Assembly (NCBI GenBank): GCA_002286855.1
Contig: NRSV01000160.1
Span: forward strand, 1-23,193
Direction of reading: 5' to 3'
DNA: 23,193 nt
Source of the DNA: Bipolaris cookei
Taxonomy: Eukaryota > Ascomycota > Dothideomycetes > Pleosporales > Pleosporaceae
The translations under genes and the position numbers were made by a program. Position 1 is the first letter of the stretch; each line of letters begins with the position of its first letter. The notes under the pieces are model-generated. The model was not told the origin of the DNA and ran no database searches. It saw only the letters and a list, made by a program, of their open reading frames with translations. Positions 18,335 to 23,193 of the stretch are shown here, one piece after another.

Positions 18335-18788
18335 GGTTGGAGATATAAGCTACTTAGCTGATCTCCGATAGCATCCAAGTACTCGGTATACCACCCAATA
18401 CTGTGATCAATCCATTACTAGAAGCCATTACGCCACTATCAGTCAATATCTATCTATAACGTCAATGTTTACGCAAGCTACGGTTAGATGGATTCTTCCA
18501 GAATCTATTCCAGTCAATATATATAGCTGTAGAATAGCAGAGTACATAGAGGACAAGAGAAGAACAATTTAGTGTATCGCATCAAGATCAATCAAGCACA
18601 TTCAATCCCAATCTACTTCTCTCCCCTAGCATCTTTCATTGTTCTCTATTAGAAGCTTCGATACTGCCTCTGAGTGTATAGTAGAACAAGTAGTAACAGC
18701 TACCTCTGAGCCCGAAGGACAAGTAGCAACCTCTACGTCTGAGTCTGCTGTAGGACAAGCAGCCTCTTACCTTCCTTATATTCCAACA
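18335..18788 (+). repeat. L2 LTR (about 454 bp) between unrelated repeats
   Basis: It opens GGTTGGAGATATAAGC (first base altered) and closes TATTCCAACA at 18788. The left flank is a pogo-5 fragment, the right flank a LINE RNase H, and the neighbouring 5-mers (AAGTT and ATATC) do not match. Confidence 0.87.
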
Positions 18789-19058
18789 ATATCTAAGAAG
18801 TCAAAAGAAATTGAAACAAAACACCACAAAGAACTATCAGAAGATAAGTACCTTCATCTACTCAGACGCCTTAGCTACACGTGGAGGCAAGGGGATAGGA
18901 GTAGTAGTAGCTTTCTACAAAGTCTTTAACCTAAAAGCTCAGGAAAAAGTCAATATAGGATATAACCAACTAGTCTACAACAGAGAGCTAGAAGGCATTA
19001 CCCTAGGTCTAGTGAAAGTTATTAATCTAGTAGAAGACTGTCTATAAGTTTCAGTATA

Positions 19059-19097
19059 ACGTCAATGTATAGCGAGTGACAGAAAACGCCAAGCCCC
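19059..19097 (+). repeat. Terminal inverted repeat of pogo-2, left arm
   Basis: 39 bp identical in reverse complement to 20847-20885. It runs from ACGTCAATG to CGCCAAGCCCC and is preceded by TA. Confidence 0.95.
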
Positions 19098-19169
19098 ACC
19101 AACATCACCTCCTTTGCACACCCATTACAGCACAACAACAATAGTAAATTAAGATTAGAAAAGGCTAAC

Positions 19170-20822
19170 CTACTCAGAATCTACTTCTACATCTTGCTTA
19201 CAGGTGCGCAAGTTATGCCCAGTCCCGCCGCAGCGTCCACAGCGCCTTTGCGATGGTTCGCCTACTTCAGCGCTTTCTCCCTTCTTTACCTTCTTCTCAC
19301 TACCACGCGCCCTAGACTCCTTCAGAGTTGCCAGTCTCTCTCCTTCTTCAACTTTTAGGGTCTCTCCTTTCTGTGGCCGCCTTCTTTTATGTGATCTCCT
19401 TCGCGTGGCGGCTTCATTAGCTGCTTCAAGCTCAGAGACCCGTTTCTTAACCAACACCAGCTCATGCGCAATAGCAGTCGCACCTTTAACTAAGTTTTCA
19501 ACAGCACCTAGCATACTTGTTGGTGAACTATCTATGTGCCTTTGAATCCTCTGCTTCACCAGCGTCGATTGCAACCCTAATTCTAGGGTATTGCTTGGGG
19601 TTTGCGACAGCCAGGGCTGATCTTCTGCAGCAGGTGGTGAAGGGGTGCACAGCTTAACATCGAGCTTCGATATCACCACCTTTGGGTCATGTGGAACCAA
19701 TCCAGCTCCTCGAAACCCTCCTAGGATATTATCCTTTGTAATTATCTTAAGATAGGCTTGCTGGAAGGCTGGTAAGAACTCTATCTTGGTCATATGGTTG
19801 ATCCCATTGCGCATCAGCTCCTCGGCTTGGCGCCCATATGCCCTCTTCAAAGGCGAAAAACACCCCACATCAAGAGGCTGCAGTAGATGGGAAGGGTGCA
19901 AAGGCATACATAGGGTAACAATCTTTGCTTCTGTGCAGTATTGCTGGAACTTGAGCGAGTTGTGGCTCTCATGACCGTCTAGAATGAGTAGGCGATAGGC
20001 TCCAACAGTACGCTCTTTTGTATGCCTGTTATAGTGCTCTGGCCACTTCATACCAAGCTCATTTGTTGCCCAGCCATTCTCAAAGACTGCAAGAATCCAA
20101 TACATAGGTAGACTATCTTCCTTGTACCAGGCAGAGAGGTGGTGCTTGCCTTGAAAGGTGATCGAGGGTGGGGTCGCCCAGCCAGCTGCGCTGACACAAA
20201 TCACGCTGGTAACCCACTCTCGGTTACCCTGCTGCAGAGACTTTGGCTTTGATCGACGGTCAGAGGCTGTGACTACTGCTGACGAGTTATGCATGCCCAT
20301 CATGAAGCCCGTCTCGTCAAAATTGTATATATCGTCGTCCTGGATCCCATACTTGGCTTTGGTATTCTGTACTAGGCGGAACCAGTCCTGCACAAGCTTA
20401 GGATCTTCGCAGAGGGCTCTCTTATAGTCGTACTTTCGATTAAACTTCATCTTGAGCTCTGGGCGACGCTTAATGAATGCTCTTGGCCAGTTTGGGCCAA
20501 CAGGGTCGCGGTTGCGGGCAGCCAGCAAAGAATCAGCTAGATCTTTGATAGCAGGAAGGCGCAGCGGAAACCCTCGTGCATCAAGATCAAGAATATACTT
20601 GATAATCACCTCCTCTTCTGTTATAAATAGTTTCATTGAGTTGGGCGCACAATCTTGTCGAGAAGGCTTTCCTATGAGTCTTTGTCGTAGGGTACTTTCG
20701 CACGCTTTGTAGAGAGCCACAGCACGTGGAATGTTAATTGTCGCGTCGCGTTTAATAGCCTGAAGTGCAAGCTGTATTTCAGATTCTTTTGAGGAGTTTT
20801 TTAAATAATTTGGTTGAGGCAT
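19170..20822 (-). CDS. pogo-like DDE transposase with C-terminal zinc knuckle (550 aa)
   Basis: This cut-and-paste transposase would act in the nucleus on the 39-bp repeats. Residues about 12-55 form a psq-type helix-turn-helix, and 65-130 a CENP-B/Tc5-type region (ILDLDARGFPLRLPAIKD, NWPRAFIKRRPEL). Catalytic residues are D169 (FDETGFMMG), D282 (LLILDGHESH) and D318 (LLQPLDVGCF), spaced DD35D. The VSDNGW block seen in pogo-1 is VFENGW here. A charged tail (about 430-510, with RRRSHKRRRPQK) precedes CGRCGGTGHNLRTC (C528, C531, H536, C541). The ATG at 20822 is close to the right end and agrees in position with the pogo-1 start. No stop or frameshift is present, so the protein may be functional, if expressed. 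Confidence 0.94.
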   Translation of the reverse strand: MPQPNYLKNSSKESEIQLALQAIKRDATINIPRAVALYKACESTLRQRLIGKPSRQDCAPNSMKLFITEEEVIIKYILDLDARGFPLRLPAIKDLADSLLAARNRDPVGPNWPRAFIKRRPELKMKFNRKYDYKRALCEDPKLVQDWFRLVQNTKAKYGIQDDDIYNFDETGFMMGMHNSSAVVTASDRRSKPKSLQQGNREWVTSVICVSAAGWATPPSITFQGKHHLSAWYKEDSLPMYWILAVFENGWATNELGMKWPEHYNRHTKERTVGAYRLLILDGHESHNSLKFQQYCTEAKIVTLCMPLHPSHLLQPLDVGCFSPLKRAYGRQAEELMRNGINHMTKIEFLPAFQQAYLKIITKDNILGGFRGAGLVPHDPKVVISKLDVKLCTPSPPAAEDQPWLSQTPSNTLELGLQSTLVKQRIQRHIDSSPTSMLGAVENLVKGATAIAHELVLVKKRVSELEAANEAATRRRSHKRRRPQKGETLKVEEGERLATLKESRARGSEKKVKKGESAEVGEPSQRRCGRCGGTGHNLRTCKQDVEVDSE

Positions 20823-20846
20823 CGCGTGTAGTAGTCAAGGTTGATG

Positions 20847-20885
20847 GGGGCTTGGCGTTTTCTGTCACTCGCTATACATTGACGT
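20847..20885 (-). repeat. Terminal inverted repeat of pogo-2, right arm
   Basis: 39-bp arm identical in reverse complement to 19059-19097, followed by TA at 20886-20887. The transposase start codon lies 24 bp inside it. Confidence 0.95.
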
Positions 20886-21584
20886 TATGCATATAATCGG
20901 GCTGCAATACTTAGATTAAAGACTGCGTTCGATAAAGCTGGACAAGAGCGGCAACTTAGATGTATATGAGCAACTGAGAAACTTCGAGAGGAAGGCCTAA
21001 TACCTGCGATTTATTGGGTACCTGGCCACCAAGACGTTATAGGGAACGAAATAGCAGATACTCTAGCAAAAGAGGTGACAAAGCTAGATCCTAGCTCTAG
21101 TAGGATTAGACTCGCCATTACAGGCACACGAATAAAGCAGTTAGGCGAGCAAGAGTGGCTTAGTTATCCAGAACAGTATAGGATGAAAGCTATCGTTCTA
21201 AACTCAACTACTTACGCTGCCAAGTATAAGTAGAAGACTAGAAAACAGATTGATACTCCCCCTACCACTAGTAGAGAAGTCTCTAGCGCCTTCTTTCAGC
21301 TTAAGCTAGGCCACTGCTACTTAAAAAGCTTTCTATTCAAACGAGGAATAGCTGATTCTAAAGTTTGCTCCTGCAACTATAGAACAACTCAAGACTCTGC
21401 ACATATCCTCCTTAGCTGTACGCTATACAAGGAGGCTAGGACGAAGATGCAAGAGGCTAACAGAGACCCCCTATCGCTAGCCTTCCTACTAGACACAAAA
21501 ATAGGCATACAGGCTATCACTGCCTTTATTGAGGAAACTAGGGCTGCAACGCAGGCCTGGTACAAAGGAAATCTTGAGAACTAG

Positions 21585-21821
21585 GGCGACACTTATACTA
21601 AGTGCCCTCACTCTATACCTACCCTACCCTACCCTACCCTCTCTCACCCGCAATACCCCTTACTACCTATCTCTATACTAGGCTACGATCCTCAGCTCTA
21701 TTAAGATAGCCCTCTTCCCCACCTACACCAAATTGACAGCACCACATAGATACTTGTAAGCCTCACCAGCTTCCACACCTTATATAGCCTTGTGGCTAAG
21801 ATAGGACGTTAAATTAGAATA
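21585..21821 (+). other. LINE 3' untranslated side with ACCCT tandem repeat; otherwise unassigned
   Basis: A short tandem ACCCT run lies at about 21617-21640, some 35 bp after the LINE stop. Some LINEs end in short tandem repeats, so this could be the tail. The unit differs from the TTAGGG telomere repeat usual in fungi. No gene is seen from here to 21821. Confidence 0.4.
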
Positions 21822-22377
21822 ACATGGTTCACAAGCGAGTGGCCCACGCCCCAGCAGCGACTCAACGTCGACACGTTTTCACGCACTTTTATCACAGTCA
21901 ATAAACTATCGTAGTATATCAAATTAATACTCAAAACTACTACTATTACTAGCACTATTTACATTAACTGTGCAGGTGCGGACGTTGTGTCCAGTCTTTC
22001 TACAACACCCGCACCACCTCTCTCCTCGCACCCTCTTCGGCGCGCTCTCGCCGTCGCCACGACTACTACCCGCCCGTTCAGCTAATACTTCTTGTGCCTC
22101 ACCTACATTAAGAGCCTTATCTGTTCGTAAATATCACCGCTTACGGCTCTTACACTTATTTGCTGCATCTAGAGCCTCTCGAAGAGTAACTACTTCCTCT
22201 CTCATAAGCGTCATCTCATGGGCTATTTGCTGAGCCCCTTTACTTAACTGTGCAACTTTTTCGTCAAGAGAACTTGCAGAAGACCCACAGCAGTTTCTTA
22301 CTCTCTGTCGAATGAGAGTACTTTGAGCCTCAACTTCGCGGGCGTTGCGCGGCGTCTCAATTTTGGTGGAGCTGTTT
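21822..22377 (-). pseudogene. pogo-6: terminus and C-terminal transposase fragment
   Basis: The − strand reads TPRNAREVEAQSTLIRQRV, AQLSKGAQQIAHEMTLMREE and DAANKCKSRKR, homologous to the tails of pogo-1 and pogo-2. A TGA in place of CGA follows, then CGCCRKTGHNVRTC, a CCHC knuckle, and TAA at 21926-21924. At the left, ACATGGTTCACAAGCGAG starts at 21822 after TA and fits the position and style of a pogo inverted repeat. The DDE core is missing; similarity ends near 22377, where a different pogo element begins. Confidence 0.75.
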
Positions 22378-22514
22378 TTGGTGGTTCGGCGCATTGCGCG
22401 CACGGGCACGGTAGTGTAGGTGGTCAATGCTGCAACACCATCTCGGAACGCAACACCCGACTGCATCACCAAAACAGGAACCCACCAGTTTCAACGCGTA
22501 ATATCTCCACAACC

Positions 22515-23193
22515 ATGACAGCTATTGCAAAAGCCATTGCAGATATCGATTCGCAAGATGCAGAAGGTCAACTTTCATACCGCCAAGTCGCAAAAAAGTA
22601 TGGAGTTCCAGTGTCAACTTTGACGCGCCGACACCACCGCCAACGCCAGTCCCGTGAAGCCGCCGCCAAAAACCATTCATTGCTCACTCCCCCACAGGAG
22701 GAACACCTTGTAAAGCATATACAGAGACTATCTGCCCACGCACTACCACCTTCAAGAGCTATGATCAAAAAATATGTCGCGGCACTTGCGCCATGGGAGC
22801 CATCAGATAGCTGGGTTACGCGTTTCTTGCGAAGGCACCGCGATGCTATTACCAACAAAACCTCCACGGGTATTGATCGGGATCGCTGTATAGCTGATAA
22901 TAGAGAAGATTACCGTAACTACTTCTGTCTCCTTCACGAAAAACTCGATAAATACGATATTAAGCCATATAATATCTACAATATGGATGAAAAGGGCTTT
23001 CTCCTTGGTATATGTTCACGGTCTAAGAGAGTCTTTTCAAGGCCTCTTTGGGATAAGAAGAAGGTGTCAGCATCTATCCAAGATGGTAATAGAAACTGGA
23101 TTACAGTTATGGGTTGCGTCTGCGCTGATGGAAGCTGGGTAGATCCCGTCATCGTCTATCAAGGCAAGAGTGGGCTTCGAGATAGTTGGTTAT
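22515..23193 (+). CDS. pogo-7: divergent pogo-like transposase, 5' part (runs off the window)
   Basis: ATG 22515 opens a frame that stays open for 226 codons to the window edge. It begins with a psq-type helix-turn-helix (LSYRQVAKKYGVPVSTLTRR, about residues 16-35), then a CENP-B-like DNA-binding region (TPPQEEHLVKHIQRL to SWVTRFLRRH, about 57-115), and enters the DDE core at YNIYNMDEKGFLLG, where FDETGF is replaced by MDEKGF but the first Asp is kept. NRNWITVMGCVCADGSW follows. The later catalytic residues and any zinc knuckle lie beyond 23193. It belongs to a third lineage, unlike pogo-1/2/3 and pogo-4. No left inverted repeat could be fixed in 22378-22514. Confidence 0.85.
   Translation, partial: MTAIAKAIADIDSQDAEGQLSYRQVAKKYGVPVSTLTRRHHRQRQSREAAAKNHSLLTPPQEEHLVKHIQRLSAHALPPSRAMIKKYVAALAPWEPSDSWVTRFLRRHRDAITNKTSTGIDRDRCIADNREDYRNYFCLLHEKLDKYDIKPYNIYNMDEKGFLLGICSRSKRVFSRPLWDKKKVSASIQDGNRNWITVMGCVCADGSWVDPVIVYQGKSGLRDSWL

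Larger units (their letters stand above)
19059..20885 (-). mobile_element. pogo-2: complete pogo/Fot1-like DNA transposon (1827 bp)
   Basis: Perfect 39-bp inverted repeats, opening ACGTCAATGTATAGCG, end the element, and TA stands on both sides (19057-19058 and 20886-20887). It interrupts a LINE RNase H frame. The single transposase gene is open over its whole length. Of all the elements here it has the best preserved ends, which suggests recent arrival. Confidence 0.95.
18789..21584 (+). pseudogene. LINE (Tad-like) RNase H and C-terminal region, split by pogo-2
   Basis: The frame starts at the LTR with ISKKSKE, as at 8580 on the other strand, and continues with YSDALA and YNRELEGI up to the pogo-2 insertion at 19057. 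It resumes at 20888 with YAYNRAAILRLK (the usual YADN Asp has become Tyr), IYWVPGHQDVIGNEIADTLAKE, LKLGHCYLKSFLFKRG and CSCNYRTTQDSAHILLSC, ending at TAG 21582-21584. A frame change in 18840-18890, stops near 20970 and 21232, and the altered Asp show decay. The RT, endonuclease and ORF1 are absent. With 7764-9163 and 14838-15178 it is the third copy of this LINE group in the window. Confidence 0.85.

Noticed and set aside
21600..21660. Telomere repeat from the CCCTACCCT-like run
   Set aside because: The unit is five bases (ACCCT) with only about five copies, and it differs from the CCCTAA expected in fungi. Element sequence continues on both sides.
1..23193. CRISPR array, operon or bacterial-type gene cluster
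   Set aside because: There are no short regular direct repeats with spacers. All repeats are LTRs or transposon ends, and the element families are fungal.

Overview
The window looks like a repeat island from a filamentous ascomycete (Pezizomycotina; class not determinable by eye). Every recognisable coding segment belongs to a transposable element: pogo/Fot1-type DDE DNA transposons, Ty1/copia retrotransposons and their LTRs, Tad-like LINE fragments, a probable hAT fragment and a possible Ty3-like fragment. No convincing host protein gene was found. The only candidate host feature is a tRNA-like sequence. Many broken frames carry TAA/TAG/TGA where relatives have CAA/CAG/CGA, as expected of C-to-T decay such as RIP, while two pogo elements are fully open.

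Layout. 1-750: end of a + strand copia element (RNase H, polypurine tract, 3' LTR of family 'L1'). 810-5965: a decayed − strand copia element (gag, protease remnant, integrase) capped by a truncated L1 LTR. An intact 1.8 kb pogo element (2169-4003, 549-aa transposase) sits in its integrase at a TA. 6212-13305: one old pogo element ('pogo-3') split by three insertions: a solo LTR of family 'L2' (6533-6986), a 4.35 kb block bounded by L1 LTRs (7351-11697), and a second solo L2 LTR (11948-12402). Removing these with their target duplications leaves about 1.82 kb, the size of the two intact pogo elements. The 4.35 kb block holds − strand LINE pieces, an L2/L1 chimeric LTR and a hAT-like 5' end.

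13306-15178: an L1 solo LTR with a perfect target duplication, a poorly recognisable stretch that may be Ty3-like, a tRNA-like sequence, and a LINE 3' fragment abutting it. 15179-18334: an L2 LTR nested in an L2 LTR, then a decayed pogo transposase (pogo-4) and a − strand pogo 3' fragment (pogo-5). 18335-21584: an L2 LTR and a + strand LINE RNase H region, interrupted by a second intact pogo element (19059-20885, 39-bp perfect inverted repeats, 550-aa transposase). 21822-23193: a − strand pogo 3' end (pogo-6) next to the 5' part of a more divergent pogo transposase that runs off the window (pogo-7).

The elements do not form a pathway. The window is a record of repeated mutual insertion. pogo elements insert at TA, and both LTR families make 5-bp duplications. 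Related LTRs appear to have recombined with each other, giving chimeric and block structures. The pogo transposases share an unusual architecture: N-terminal helix-turn-helix region, DD35D core, charged coiled-coil-like tail and a C-terminal CCHC zinc knuckle.
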